Below, piece by piece: positions 1 through 12,220 of a stretch of DNA of 64,000 bases. The stretch's first letter is position 1. Each line of letters begins with the position of its first letter. The DNA comes from Cristatella mucedo. Lineage: Eukaryota; Bryozoa; Phylactolaemata; Cristatellidae. Made by a program: the position numbers and the translations under genes. Under the pieces are notes generated by a model. The model did no database searches. It was not told the DNA's origin and was given only the letters and a program-made list of their open reading frames with translations. Location of the stretch: assembly GCA_009760855.2 (NCBI GenBank), contig WPIO01000035.1, positions 2,162,001 through 2,226,000 on the forward strand, written 5' to 3'.

Positions 1-920
1 TGTTGGCGCGCCTTATTATAGAGGTTTAACCTGACAGCCGCTCGTCTTACCCTGCGCTCACCGGCATGGCGAAGGCGGCGGCGTGGTCAGGTGTAGTGGT
101 TTGGCGGGAACTAGTCTTTGACCCTGGAACTCGCTACAACCCTTTTGCTCTTTCCCTATTCTCTCCGTTGGCATTATTTAACAGTCAGAGCGACGCTCGG
201 TCTTTTGTTCAGCTCCTGCTCTCTCTTTCTCTTTCTCTCTCTTCGGCTTCACTTTGACGCCGTTGGACTCGTTTCTCTGAAAGCGAGGAGGAGGCGTGTC
301 TTTCATCGGCGATGAGAAGGACGAGACAGAGGAAGCTGGAGGATTCGGTGAACGCTACTGAATACGGTCGGCCTTGCGCCCGAGCTCGCATTTACGTTTC
401 TCTTGTGTTTTGTGTGTGTGAGCCTTCGCATGGTATCAGCATAAGTTGCCGGTGCAGACTAGACATAGTTGGTGTGGTGAAATGTTCCGTCGGTTTGGGC
501 TTCTCCGTCGAATTTGGTCGTTTCCGATGGCAGCCCTAGTGCGGGGACATATTTCCTCTAAGATTGCTTTGTGTAGTGTGGTATTCCTGATTTCACGGCG
601 GAAAGCCGACCTAGCTCTCAGTCACGATGTGAGCTCCGGTTTATGCTACAGCGGGAAACTCAAAACAGCCTGTTGGGTCGTTCATAAGTGAAAAGGCCGT
701 GCAGCGTTAAAGTGGCGGGACGGTGTTGCCTCCACGAGAATGGCTCGGGCGGTTGAGAGACGTCTAGTGAGGACTGCGGAGATGGACACTGAGCGTAGAC
801 TAGCGCAAGCGACATTATTGCTCTTGCGAGATAAAGACTCAGTAAAACTCAAAATTCTGAGGTGTCTCCGTTTCTAATTGACGTCGTGGACTCCCACGCT
901 GCCTAGTAAACAAAGTAAGT
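1..920. promoter_or_regulatory. CpG-rich promoter-like region, possible first exon
   Basis: The first 0.9 kb is clearly richer in G+C and in CpG than the AT-rich sequence after it, with clusters such as GGCGCGCC near position 5 and GGCGGCGGCG near 75. It has short reading frames on both strands, none recognisable. A small plus-strand frame at 740-877 would give 45 residues rich in Arg, Leu and Glu. A good splice-donor match (CAAA|GTAAGT) lies near 913. This fits an unmethylated promoter and 5' UTR or first exon of a gene reading rightwards, but no second exon was found, so the assignment is an inference from composition. A TC-rich run at about 222-242 is a simple repeat. Confidence 0.35.
740..877 (+). 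CDS. Small ORF in the CpG-rich region, function unknown
   Basis: A 45-codon frame from ATG 740 to TAA 875-877. The product starts MARAVERRLVRTAEM and is basic and Leu/Arg-rich, like a short amphipathic helix. No family is recognised. It sits in the CpG-rich stretch, about 35 bases before a splice-donor-like site, so it may be an upstream ORF or a chance frame. Only the open frame and its setting are seen. Confidence 0.15.
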   Translation: MARAVERRLVRTAEMDTERRLAQATLLLLRDKDSVKLKILRCLRF

Positions 921-2059
921 AGGTCAGACAGTCAGGGAACATTCCATTCCGTGGCGCGTCCTTCTTGTGTGCCCTAAATGAGCATCGAACCGTATTCGGG
1001 CAATGAGGTTTTTGCCCTGAAAAAGTTATGGCAAGCGAGGTTACTTCGGCCCGGACTTTGGCTTTACATTACTCCATAATTAACTAATGATACTGTTTTC
1101 TGGATTTAAATCTTATCAGAATTAACTACGGATATAGAAATGATAGCAGGGAAGCAGAGCCTATTTGAAGTTGTAATTTCGAATGCGTGAAAGGTCATAG
1201 AATTAGAATTGTCACTAATATACACGAAGTTTATTAAATGAAATAATAGGAAGACTACCCGGCGTGGTTCTTCCATGGGCACACAATATCCAAGAATGCC
1301 ACAGCACCACAAGGGTGTAATATGTGTAATAACACACAGTGATACAAATGCGCCCTCCAGAGGAACTGCAGAAATAAACTGTCTAGTCGCTTTACATATA
1401 TGCTGTCAAAGGACACACCGTCGAGAGTTTCGACGCTCCTCAGATCAATCGTGCCACTCTCCCATTTCATATTCTAACACTGGGAGAACGAGTGATTCGG
1501 GCCCGTAGAATGTAGGCGCTGTCAACAAGAGCTGAAGATGGCTCATGTCTGTATGACTTGTCACTCACCATAGAGAACTCGGTAGCTATCAGCGAATGTG
1601 TAAACTTATGGCTTGCCCTTACAAACAATCGATCGCTGGATCTCGGCTGATTTACCACCAAACTACGTGACGATAAAACAGAATTTATCTCTTGAAAGCA
1701 GCAGGTGGCTGTTTCTCTAATAAGTGTCTTCCGTCCAACCACCTCAACATCCTCAGAATTCAGGTGTCACATTCTACAGCTGCCTAAATTTTGGAAGCTT
1801 TGTTAATAAGACTGCTTCCACATCCAGCCATCACATGATCCCGACCTAAATTAGGAACTGTCACCACGACCGGCTTGCAAGAAAAAGTCGACTATCCTCT
1901 ATGGTTCGGGTCTCGATTGGATCATTGGAGCTTCCATTTTGAGAGGATACCAGCCATTCTACTACGGCCGTCAATGAAGGTAGCTGCAAGACTAATTTAC
2001 AAATCTTAAGAGTTTGACCGTGAAATCTTTTGCTTACAGAGCTCAGACGGCTGCCGGTT
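921..2059. other. Unassigned intergenic sequence
   Basis: AT-rich sequence with no recognisable gene. Open frames on both strands between 1106 and 1742 overlap each other and show no family motif. A short GCGCCCTCCAGAGGAACT match near 1351 resembles the 3' end shared by LINE-A and SINE-B, but is too short to call. Confidence 0.4.
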
Positions 2060-2135
2060 AATAATAATAATAATTCACTCGATAAAGCGCCCTCCAGAGA
2101 ACTTAATCTCTCTCTGGTGATTCACATTTTAATCA
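2060..2135 (-). mobile_element. LINE-A 3'-terminal fragment
   Basis: An (ATA)n run followed by a version of CGATAAAGCGCCCTC and AGAGAACTTAATCTC. This is the complement of the 3' end of the CR1/L2-like LINE-A found elsewhere in the window (best copy 62107-64000). Only about 75 bases remain, so it is a 5'-truncated insertion oriented to the minus strand. Confidence 0.7.
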
Positions 2136-2202
2136 ACGAATAAAGTACGGTTCTTACTAGCCAGCAAGGTCTCTGCCACCGGTTGGCTCATTCGCGGAAA
2201 TT

Positions 2203-2365
2203 CTGCATCAGTTTCAGCCTCCTTGTGCCCTTAGATCTTCTATGGACGGTATATTAGCTGCTCTATTCCTCCGCTTAGAGATCGGTGGCGACAGAAGCAT
2301 TTAATCTGCGGGTTGATGTGGAACTCTTCCTCAATACTTGGGCAACGACATTTGACTTTAGCATC
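2203..2365 (+). mobile_element. LINE-B internal fragment (pol C-terminus relic)
   Basis: The sequence matches the LINE-B copies at 30580-31135 and 31960-32525 through the stretch that encodes the C-terminal GDRSFSSAG-like motif of CR1-type pol. Recognisable pieces are CAGTTTCAGCCTCCT near 2209 and GGTGGCGACAGAAGC near 2284. No open frame survives. Confidence 0.65.
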
Positions 2366-5300
2366 CTGACTATGGCTGTCTCTCTAACGGTCAGGCTACT
2401 ATACACTATTCACTATGTCAACAGCTGAGCTGGGCTTCTCCCTTTTATTTGCTGTGAAGAAAGTTACGTTTATTACCTCACATGAAGAACTTAGATGGAA
2501 ACTCCCGGTGGAAGCATAGGAAGATCCACTGCCGTGTGCCAGTACAATCCCACCGGGTGCCAAGTACTGGTTAACGGCGGCACTCAAGCCAACTTTGCTG
2601 CCAAGCATATGGGCGATCATGAAACATTTACTATATTTGTCTCCATGCAACATCCACATACTTAAGAGCGTATTTCGAATTTCCCGTTACGTTGGACCTG
2701 ATGGCCTACCTGTGACCTTTAACTCATGTGAGTGAAGGATGGCAAGGCTTACCCGACAAACACAGTCAGTTTCAAAACAAATCTGCGAGGTCCAATATGC
2801 ATACAAGGAAGGCTGGAATGATTATGTAACTATGATCAATCATATCATCCAAAGATTTAGATTATCGGATCATTATTTTAAGAGATAGGAACATAAGCAG
2901 GCATTGGACTGTCGTTTTGCAGATAAACTTGAGAACTCAAAGCTATAACCAAGAGTAGCACCGGAAGCACCAACTATAATCTTTGAATATTCAATAAATA
3001 GTGTAAATATAGTCTCAGGGAATATGTCAATCTAACGAGATCATATACAATCAAGCAGATCATATCGCGATAGACTCCTCACCACCGCAAACCGGCATGC
3101 AGTGTGCGGGCGGCTCCTGTCTGATAAACTATTAACATTATAATGAGAACACCGTCACCTAAATTTCCTTGAATGAAGCTGAATCAACATCTGCTCAGAC
3201 CGGCTTTGTTAACGACGCGCTATTGTCAAGTCACCACGCACCCGGCCGCCCGAACAGCGGCTCGCGGCCCGTCAGCCCCGTGCGTGTATTTGGGAACCGG
3301 ATCCAGCTGTCCCAGGATTCATGCGGTTGCGTGATAATGGACTGCTTCGTTGGCGGTCCGGCGGCAGTAACTTCTCCAATATGCCCTGTGTTCAGTCTGC
3401 CCTGGCCGGAACGGTGGTCACTTCCGGACGTGCAGTGCAAACATAGCAATGTGTAAGCAGGTTTCTGCCAAGTAAATAAGGAGTGGGCCTTGGATGCCGT
3501 TTACCGCTGGTTCTTTATCGACGAACCGGAAAGCAGGGAGGCGGGACTAGGCACCCTGACGTAGGGGTTTACTCTTTTATCATCTTGTTGTACTACCAGA
3601 CGGACGTGTGATCTCCGAGTCATTTCCATAGGGAGAGATTTTTACGTTTTATCATTTCAGATTGATGTTGAGGGGTCCGTGTGAACGAATATTATATTCG
3701 CTTCGTTCTGAAAACAGCAGTTTCCGGCTCGAATGTTACGACAAAATTATTCAGTTGAGCTCGATGTACCACTTCCGGTTTAAATAGTCTTACAAAATAA
3801 TTTTATTATGTTTCCACTCATCGTAGCCACCAAAATGTGAAACTTGCATGTATAACTAGTTTATCTTTAAAGCATAATTTCCAAAAAAAAATTAATTTTT
3901 TAAATTCTCGTGGGTTACCGTTAACCCACTTCATTGCTGCGATGAGTTACAGAGAGATACAAGCAAGCAAAAACTTATTCATTGGTCTGTGCCAATCATT
4001 CACTCAACTCACATGAGGCATCGGGTACAAGCATGTAATAATATTACATTCTTAACATTGAAATTTGACGACGCATACTGGCATGTGAATTTATCGCAAA
4101 TCAAGTATGAACAATTTATAGGATGAAACTTAACGAAGCAGGTAGGTCTTTCGTGTCATTTAGTTTATCATTGTGGAAATGTCGTGTTAAACAGATCTAT
4201 AGTTTCAATTTACTTTGTCAGAATAGCTGTGTAAATATTGAGGTGGGATTAGAGAACTGCTAAATTGTCCAAAGTTAGGAAGTCAGTGGTCCAAGAGGTG
4301 AGCTGGGAAAGTAGGTTCATTAGATGCCCTTGACGAGAGGGCAACGAGAACCTAAAGCCGAGTAACATAGCATTGTGGTAGCGGGTCAGCTTGATGGCGG
4401 GCCCAATGCAGGTGAGAGACCGGTGTAATCGCGACCACGCTGTGTCGTCAGCGACGAAAGCCGACGACATTTTCTATCGAACCGTTAAGTGGTTTAGATG
4501 CTTCTACTTTCTTTCCTTCGGAGCGTGGGTGTACGTATACACACAAATTCGGTGGGGTCGTATGGTAGAATACTTGGCAAATATGTGCGTCATCACGTTC
4601 ATACTTTATCAGCCTTAAGTCCTTACGACGTAGTGAATCATAGATGCCGTTAAGGCGCCGATTACTAAAATGTGGGTGAAATCTAGACTTGACTGGTGAA
4701 CTTGTGGATACATTCACTGGTGAAAAACTCAGCGCCAGAATTTGTGGCTCAATCTTAACGTAGAGAAGTGTGAATTTAAAATATACTGCCGCTTAAATTG
4801 ATTTGTATCATTTGTATTTTCTTCAAATATAGGTTTACGACATTATGACAGAACTGCAAGATTTTCCTCAAATATGCCAAATTCCAATCCAACTAGATAA
4901 TCATGGATTCCCGTCGGCCAAGTTGAAAATATCGTAATTTGTTTGGCTGGCACAATGTGTTGGAAAATATTAAACCTGCACAGCATCTTCCATAATTAGC
5001 ATAAAGTAGTGTTAAAATCGGACACATTTGGAAAAGCATCAAGTTTTGGTTTACCGCTAAGTAGGACAGCTAAAACGTGGCTGTACCATCCACAAACATT
5101 GTGGCTTTTTCACACATGATTAAAATCAAGGAAACAGCCAAGGCATTTCATTTGAAAAATGCCAAGCCTGGTCAGTTGTTAAGCATCAGAACATATATGC
5201 ATGCAACAATTGTACATGTATTTTCCAGCAATATTACCATTTATAGGTTTCGACTATACTTACAGTGCCTTTTGCAGAGCCAGATAACTGCAAAGGCTAT

Positions 5301-6115
5301 ATATCTAACACTGTTTATGAATGATGACTACAGTAGCCCAGCCAAAGAGTAATGACTTAGGGCCTTACAACACATTGGGCTGAAAGCCCTCAATTGTGTA
5401 AAGTGGTATGACCGACAGTGAAAAGTAACTAGGCTATCCTCTAAGAAAGCTTAGCATTACATCACTTGATGTAGTCGTACTTGTGAATACACTCTGCTGA
5501 CTCAGGTACTACATTCGTATCTTCCATACACATTTTGACATAAGATTAACTGATCAATTCAATTGAAAAAATATGTCCACAGTCTAATCAACAAGATAAG
5601 TTGATAATGAACTGGATAATTTTAGCCCGTTTGAGGCTGTAGTTGAACTTCTTCTCAGGCAGCAGTGAAATGAACACTGAAGGGGGCTGCGTTCAAGCAG
5701 GAAGCAGCAGTGGGCCAATACGCGACTGCATCGCCCACCATCTAAAGCTCCTCCGTGTGCTTTTTCATATCACCCCCTTATCTCGCATGTTATAAATCAC
5801 GCAACCTAAACAATAGAGGCCTCGTAATCTCAAAGTAGCCGTTTCCCGGTGATCTCAAGATCAAATGAGGAAAAACCAGCAATCCCACCACAACATGGTA
5901 TTGCCATTCAATTGTCATTTCTTTGCAGCAATTTAAGAAAGATTGAGTTCTCAGAAGGGTTCTTTATCAGTCTACAATATGTGTATTAGCACTATAACAG
6001 CTCAATGCAAGTACGTGCCTTCCTTAACTTTGCCTTCTCATCTACTTTTAAGGTATTTTACATGGGGGAGGCAAATGAAAAATGACCTTAACTGCTCAGC
6101 TATTATGGCACGAGC
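2366..6115. other. Unassigned sequence with two GC-rich patches
   Basis: No gene is recognised. A GC- and CpG-rich patch at about 3190-3450 is open on both strands (95 and 72 codons) and could be a promoter or an exon of unknown kind. A minus-strand frame at 4249-4470 (73 codons, starting MSSAFVADDTAW) has a coding-like composition but matches no family I know. A minus-strand frame at 2399-2659 ends near a donor-like GAG|GTAATA. The rest is AT-rich with stops in all frames. Confidence 0.35.
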
Positions 6116-6119
6116 TTTG

Positions 6120-6275
6120 CCCATTGCAGAGCCATGTGCCGAGCTGGATGGTCAACGGGTGCTCGAACCAACCAAGGTCACGAACGAGGCCGTAGGCTCG
6201 ACCTGATACTTAATAACGGAAGAGCCTGAACGAAGTGTAGTTCTCTTTAGGGCGCTGTACACAAAATAAATTACA
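6120..6275 (+). mobile_element. SINE-B, tRNA-derived, diverged
   Basis: A tRNA-like head (GGTGCTCGAACCAACCAAGG, then GTAGGCTCGACC) is followed by GAGCCTGAACGAAGTGTAG, TTCTCTTTAGGGCGCTG and an A-rich end. The order and spacing match the clean SINE-B at 28038-28175. The tail resembles the LINE-A 3' end. Diverged, so an old copy. Confidence 0.6.
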
Positions 6276-6339
6276 GTTTTCTACCACCACTGATCACCAA
6301 TGCAGGTACTGTCTCTGCTACCGCACGGGTTCTCCCGCC

Positions 6340-7280
6340 ATTGCGCCTAAAACTGGCTGCTGTCTTTTGCGCGAAGCAACCGGTCTCGCCCGTCGCCAGT
6401 GAGGCAGATGCATCGGCTACCAGTACGTGCCTCTGGCCGCTCGATCGACCACTCTGAGCCAGTGCCTTCGGTCAATCGGGGTACGACCACCGCGCCACCT
6501 CTGCTGGGAAGTTCGCTCGCACGTCTTCTGAGCCCCGAAGAGGTCTCCTCCACCCGGCAGCAGTTCGAAAACCGAAACCACGCACTACGAGCCACCATAT
6601 GCGCTGCGATTTCGCCTCGGACCGCACGGCCAACATCTGATCTGCCCACCTGGAGGCTTGTGCCGTCGCTGGTCTGGGGCGCTCCATGCCGCTTCTGCCG
6701 ACGTTAGTAGCTGCTCCATGCCGTCGTCGTATCTTTTGCGCACCGACTCGCTGGCCACCAGTGACTCTGTCTGGCTCTCTAACGGTGGGGCCAGCTGCCG
6801 CCACCCCTCTGGGCCGATGACCGTCTCTCTCAGGCTGAAGCTGCCGTCTCCGCCAGCCTCTGTCTCTCTGGACACGCAGCCATCTCGCTGCGTACACTGC
6901 TGCCACTTCTCTGCCGGATGCCTCAGCACAGCGTGAACGCAGAGCTCTGCCACCATCAATGCAGAAACTCCACTGTCGTCTCTGCGGGCTCCGCCTTCGT
7001 CATCCGACACTCAGCTGGCGATCGCTGCTGCGGCTTTCGGTTGCTCCTATCGGCCTCCTCAGTCCGGCGAGCATTTATCGATTCAAACGCTGCTTTCGCC
7101 ACTGGCTTTCACCTCCAGTCGCTTCTCGCTGCTCGCCTTCGCGCTTCCTGGCACTCTGGGATCCGACCGTCGAAACCTCTCACTCACCTTCAGGGCTTGC
7201 AAACACCTTCCTGAAGTGCTGCGCAGCTGGGCGTAATCCTCTTGCCGAGTCCCGGGAAGAGGTTGCAGCGAATATTAATG
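6340..7280 (-). pseudogene. GC-rich island with a gag-like open frame, possible LTR-element relic
   Basis: This 0.9-kb block is far richer in G+C than its surroundings and has long overlapping frames on both strands. On the minus strand, a 141-codon frame (7010 to 6585) starts MSDDEGGARRDDSGV, continues hydrophilic, and ends with a basic stretch and a CWPCG motif near its C-terminus. That arrangement (acidic start, basic linker, CWxCG) resembles the gag C-terminus of Ty3/gypsy elements, whose zinc knuckle reads CWxCGxxGH. The rest of the knuckle (GH, third Cys) is not intact, and a second minus frame at 6649-6347 carries on in another phase. What is seen is the composition and the partial knuckle; the gag assignment is an inference. 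A CpG-island exon is the alternative. Confidence 0.3.
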
Positions 7281-7282
7281 CC

Positions 7283-7560
7283 TGCCAGGAATGTAATGTA
7301 ATGTATGTCCGTCTGTGTGCTCCACAAAGTCATAAAGACCATGGGTGTTAGGAGAGTTTTGTATAGCTCTCACAGCCTAAGCGACGGCTTTCGTTCGGTA
7401 GCCAACAGGCTTCGTCTCACGCAACAAAGAAAGTGGGAAGCATAGCATGAATCGAGCAGTTGAGGTGATGAGTGGAATGGAAGTAGCGCTCAGGACTGCT
7501 GAAAGGATGTTCCATAGTCGGCAGTAGGAGAGTAGTAGTCGTTGCGTAAGAAACACGAAT
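7283..7560 (-). mobile_element. LINE-B 3' end, minus strand
   Basis: Starts with a short ATGTA-type tail repeat, then the complement of the LINE-B 3' end: CTCCACAAAGTCATAAAGAC, AGTTTTGTATAGCTC, and the GTCTCACGCAACAAAG stretch that encodes the pol C-terminus in other copies. It parallels 42005-42485 and is 5'-truncated. Confidence 0.75.
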
Positions 7561-9539
7561 ATATTCACGTGCCACAAAGCTGGGCCGACACCTCTTTCAA
7601 TATCTCAGGTCAGAGTCAGCAACCAGCTTACAAAGCTGTCGCCGAGAAGTAGTATTCCTTCATCTCCTGGCTCGGGCCCTCACTGTCGCTCTGCCGAAAA
7701 AGCTTTTAGTTTGATGTTAGAGAGGGTACGAAGCCTGTGAACACTGAATTGGGCTCCGTTTGTTTGCTTTGTTTACAACATTTATTAAATTTTAGCTTTA
7801 AGGTGATTGAGTGGGTCCATCGGCCAATACTTAGGGCACATACCGTGAATATTAGTGTACATAGTAACGAATTGTGTTTACTAGACTATGGAAAGAGCAC
7901 ATCCGGCATGCGTTCTATGCCATTGTTGAACACCCTTTCTTATAGATTTCTCTAAACACGATCCAAACAAGATGAAATATAAATGGTTTTAAAAAGCAAA
8001 AAGTGCATATTGACGGTTAATTGTAATAAGAGGCACCAACAGATATACATAAGCATTAGTAAAATGCAAGGTCGATAGTTACAGGCTTCTACTAGCTGGC
8101 TCACCATCAAGTTGTTAACCTGATGATGCAATCTATAAGAAACTGTGCACTCACCCTATTACAACACTTTTCGGTCCTTTCAGTTTCCATACTGCGCTGT
8201 GGGGTCTGTAAGTACAAAAAAGCCTCTGACAAGAATTCGAATGTAAAAATAGTGAGCTGGCCAGGAGTAAACGACTGACAGAATGCCTGATAAGGGGCAT
8301 TTACAGAATACAATATATATAAGAGCGTTAACATAACATAAATTTAGATACAAGTTAGCTGAAAGACTCAGAAAGTTTCTCATCCTGAAGGCTCCTTATA
8401 GGTCGACTGTCAAGTGAATTCAGTCAGGCTTTCTCATGACTGCAGACGTGTCTCATAGTTAGTTGGCACCATGGCGTAGTGTATTTGCCCCTTTTCTCAG
8501 CATGGGCAAGCTGTAGGTATGAGTTCCTCAAATCAGGAAGATGCTACCAGATTCTTTCTTAGCTGTCTTTTCTGGCTCAAGCCGCCTATAATTCAACCAA
8601 ACTGCACAAGTCAAGCAGACAGACATCAACAAAGTGGTTAAGCACTTCCATTAAGCGTACATACCTATATAAGCAATATCACAACTTGCTCCAACAACAA
8701 TAAAAACTACGATGACGACGATTGAGGTGCATGTCAGAAGGTGGGCACTGATCTTGCCTCCTCATGAATCTATACAAAAATAAGATGAGCTTCCAGCAGA
8801 CTGTACATATGGTGGCTGCATATGAGTATAATAAGAGAAATAGAAATAACGTCATTTACAAAAACCGTGGGAAAATCAATCTGTCAGAACTACAACTGCC
8901 TGGAACAGAGCTTGGAACCAGCCAAGCTACAGTTTACCATGTAGACTAGCATAAAATTACTAGAACACACATTTTGGGCCATTGCTGAGGACCCTTGATT
9001 CAATGTTCAATGAAAATGCTGCATGTGACCATACAAAGCACACCAGGCTCAACACAGATACAGGGTAAAGAGAAGGAAGATGTGGAACACATCTTTAGCT
9101 GAGGATGCACCAAGCTGAAAAAAATGAGAAGCCAGACTTATTCACGATACCGGTTTCCATTGTTTGGTGGATACAGACTACTGGCCCAATCATCAAAATC
9201 TGTCAATTTTAATAGATGAAAGAGCCAACAGCAAGCCAACGAGTGTGCAGCACACGACACTCCAGCCCATTTAGTAGTGGCGTGGAGGACTCCAAATTTG
9301 GTGTGGACCTTCACTTATCTTCTTCGTAATACAGATAAATATTCTACTCACATATCTTGGCGCTGTGACTACTTTCAGCTGCCCTGCACATGTGCTGCAA
9401 AACCTACTAAACAAGATGCGTCTCAATTAGTTCATTCTACTAGAAGATCTTTTAGGCAGGACAGTAAGAACCTCGCCATCCTGGGTAACCCTATCAAACA
9501 TTACGAATTTAGTTAAAGAAGTACTATTAGGAACTCGCT
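7561..9539. other. Unassigned intergenic sequence
   Basis: AT-rich, no recognisable gene or repeat. Short frames at 7737-7955, 8107-8383 and 8764-8949 have no family motif and stop-rich surroundings. Confidence 0.4.
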
Positions 9540-9599
9540 GCAATAATCGTACCATACTTGAATGATAACAATGGACCTTTGGTTCTAAATTCCCTAAGG

Positions 9600-10430
9600 T
9601 TCCAGGAAAATTTCGTTAATGGAATCTGCAGCATACGCTTTGTCTCTCCCAGCTTGAAAACTACCCTTCGCTCAGTTAAGACTTCTAAGTGAAACTAGTG
9701 TAAATGAACTATCAACTCTTCGTGACAATGCTAAACATTGCCAAACTCACTCTTCTGGTGTGCCCCCCCAGAATGGGTATCGAAAAATCCTGAGCAGCTA
9801 AAATTCTTGTAAATGTCTAACTCATAATATCAATGGGTTGTTGCCAGACACCCAAGAGAAGTTTTGCTAAATCAACATAGGTGACTAGTCTGGCAGATGC
9901 ATGCCTGAGACCTGATATTCATTGTACAATCCCAGGGTTCTCTCAGGGTGGCAGTGTTGCTGTCATTAGTCAATGAATCATTTTGTCTAGACCTGTGGCT
10001 TTTCGAATGGGCTATCACTTGGAATCTGCTATCAGGTACGCATAAAAGACCACATCTCTTCGTGATCTACTAATTCTCTTTCTGTGTGTAACCTTGTTCA
10101 TGGAAGAAGTTTTCTTGTTCTCACCACAACCAACAAGCATGTAGACAAATATGTGGTTACCAAGGCTTCGATATTCATAACCCTTGCAACCGCCAGAACT
10201 GGTGACTGACTAGAGGACATCAATGGTTTGAGTCAAACAAGATAATCAAGCTGCTCGCGTTTGTCAAGGTAAGGATCTTCTCATTTACCGGAAGTCTACT
10301 ACTGACCTCGTTGTTTAATGCCATATCCAGATCATTACTCATGCTTGATTTCATTGTTTTCAATGAATCGTCGAATTAATATCGGTTATCGAACGTGCAA
10401 CTTTAAGCATTGACCCTGAAATATTTTGAA
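9600..10430 (+). pseudogene. LINE endonuclease-domain relic
   Basis: Translated in shifting plus-strand frames, this stretch gives fragments in the order of an APE-type LINE endonuclease: LTHNINGLLPDTQEKF near 9820, a LADACLRPDIH stretch near 9890 (family form LTETWL), then IPGFSQGGSVAVIS near 9930 (family GGGVAVI motif) and RPVAF near 9990. Several stops and frameshifts interrupt it, so it is dead. It probably derives from LINE-A or a relative. It abuts a minus-strand LINE-A 3' fragment at 10432. Confidence 0.5.
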
Positions 10431-10431
10431 T

Positions 10432-11300
10432 AATAATAATAATGCGCGATGTAAGCTTTGAAGATTTCAATCTCTTTCTGAAACTATTGTATTGCTGCAA
10501 ATACAATTTAATGATTGAGTAATATCATGCTTGATAAACCAAACCTTTAAATACCATGGTTAGTGACATCACAGGGTCAGCATGCAAATGTGGTTGTGAC
10601 ATGTGCAGTATCCTTTATAAGCACGAGGACGAATCTAGGTGTGTTTGAAGTTCTTTTTAAAAATGATTCAGGACCTTCTGACGCAAGTAGGAGAGGGAGT
10701 TCAGAGCTTTGAGCATACGAACTAAATGACCTGGTCTCAAAGGATTGAGTTTGTACAGTGTTGGTAGACTGTTAGTTCGAGGCAGGTGGTAGGATGTGGC
10801 CTGGTGGAGCAGATCTCAAGGAATGAGGCTGGAGCCAAAGAATAGAGTTACACCTAGAATGAGCGACAAAACCTTGGGGTGATACGTTGCTTGACTGAGT
10901 AGCCAGTGCAGGTCGGCCGAGAAGTGGCAGCTACAGCCCTCACGACAGACAAGCCTGGCTGAGTTTTGCACCAGCTGTCAGCACGGTGTACACGCCGGTG
11001 ACCAGTAAGCAGAGTTGCAAAGTTCAAGACGGGGATGCAGATGCATGGTTCTTATATGTGGTATCCTTATCTAAACAAAGCCAATTTTAGCAATGTTATG
11101 TAGCTCAAAGTAGAATTTGACTATGGGCCTAATGTCGTCGTCTAACGAGAGGTCACTTTATGACACCTAGATTTCAGGCTGATTCAACAAGAGATATGCT
11201 GGCAGAGGCAATTTTGACGGCAATGCTTCCAATTTTCTGAATCACACTGGGTTTGCCCTTAACTAGTAGGGTAGCTTGTGCGTCATAAACATACCATTGG
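10432..11300 (-). mobile_element. LINE-A 3' part, diverged
   Basis: It begins with an (ATA)n run and follows the 62107-64000 copy in order: the 3' UTR, the GGGTCAGCATGCAAATGTGG box, TTGCACCAGCTG, TAGCAATGTTATG, GACACCTAGATTTC and GGTTTGCCC. Small indels break every frame. It covers the 3' UTR and the pol C-terminal third, and is 5'-truncated. Confidence 0.85.
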
Positions 11301-11886
11301 TAGACCGATACTTGAAAGCCTAGATTAGCTAGCGATCTATATAAATTGCGGTTTTATCTTCTGCCAAAAAGTTGTTGACAAGATTTTTTACCTTTAAGCA
11401 GCTATAGTAAGCTTTGTAATGGAAAAGAATAAACTCTAGCAAATTTTAATCTGCAGTTAAGCAAGACTATAGCACTGAACTGTACCTGCGCGTGACATCC
11501 TATACGCGTGATGACAAGAATGTCACTGCTCAGATCAGAGGATCTATGCGCAATGAGGCTGGCCGATCGCGTACCCTACACTCGAACGATTGCAGCAGCC
11601 GTGCTGACGCGTGGGGCTTAAACCATGCTAGTTCGATATTAGTCGGTGTCAGATGAGGGCAAGGTCCATAAACCAGACGAATCATCTGCGAGTTCCACTG
11701 AGGTCTACCCATGATCCCTTGCTGTTCTCCAATGCAAACCAGGGAAAGGGAGTGTATCCAGACTGATACTTGGCTGATTCATGTTCTTGATCGGAATCTG
11801 CTGTGACAGATCATAAGCCTTTAGATGCTGGCCTTGCAGACAGTTGTGCTCCTGGATGTCAAGGCTGGTTCCTAAATTTACCTTCT
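11301..11886. other. Unassigned intergenic sequence
   Basis: No recognisable gene. A 60-codon minus frame at 11530-11712 shows no family motif. Confidence 0.4.
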
Positions 11887-11927
11887 ATATATACATACAT
11901 ACATATTACACACACACACACACACAT

Positions 11928-11965
<38 letters not shown>
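11887..11965. repeat. Compound microsatellite (ATAC)n(AC)n(AT)n
   Basis: Simple repeat: ATAC units, then about nine AC units, then about 17 AT units. Confidence 0.95.
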
Positions 11966-11969
<4 letters not shown>

Positions 11970-11999
11970 TACCATGTCATTAATCCCACACCATTCGTG

Positions 12000-12220
12000 A
12001 ATTTACCGTCCTTTATTTGCTTAGTGCTGACCTTGTTGTGCTACATGCAACCATATTATTGCATATGACCCCATACATGTCACCTCTAACCACGTATGCT
12101 TGTTATAGTGAGTATACTACCATTAACCATTCGATCCTTTGCAGCAAATGTAATGTTCCTAGAAAAGAGACTAAGTTCTCCACGAGGGCATTAGACACAT
12201 ATTATTTTAATGTGAAACTA
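12000..12220 (+). mobile_element. LINE-A 3' UTR and tail, plus strand
   Basis: Contains a version of the LINE-A end in plus orientation: CATGTCACCTCTAACCA, CCATTCGATCCTTTGCAGCA, then AATGTAATGTTCCTAG, AAAGAGACTAAGTTCTC and GAGGGCATTAG. Diverged and 5'-truncated. Confidence 0.65.

Noticed and set aside
2399-2659. 86-codon minus frame as an exon
   Set aside because: Donor-like and acceptor-like sites exist, but there is no partner exon, domain or repeat support.
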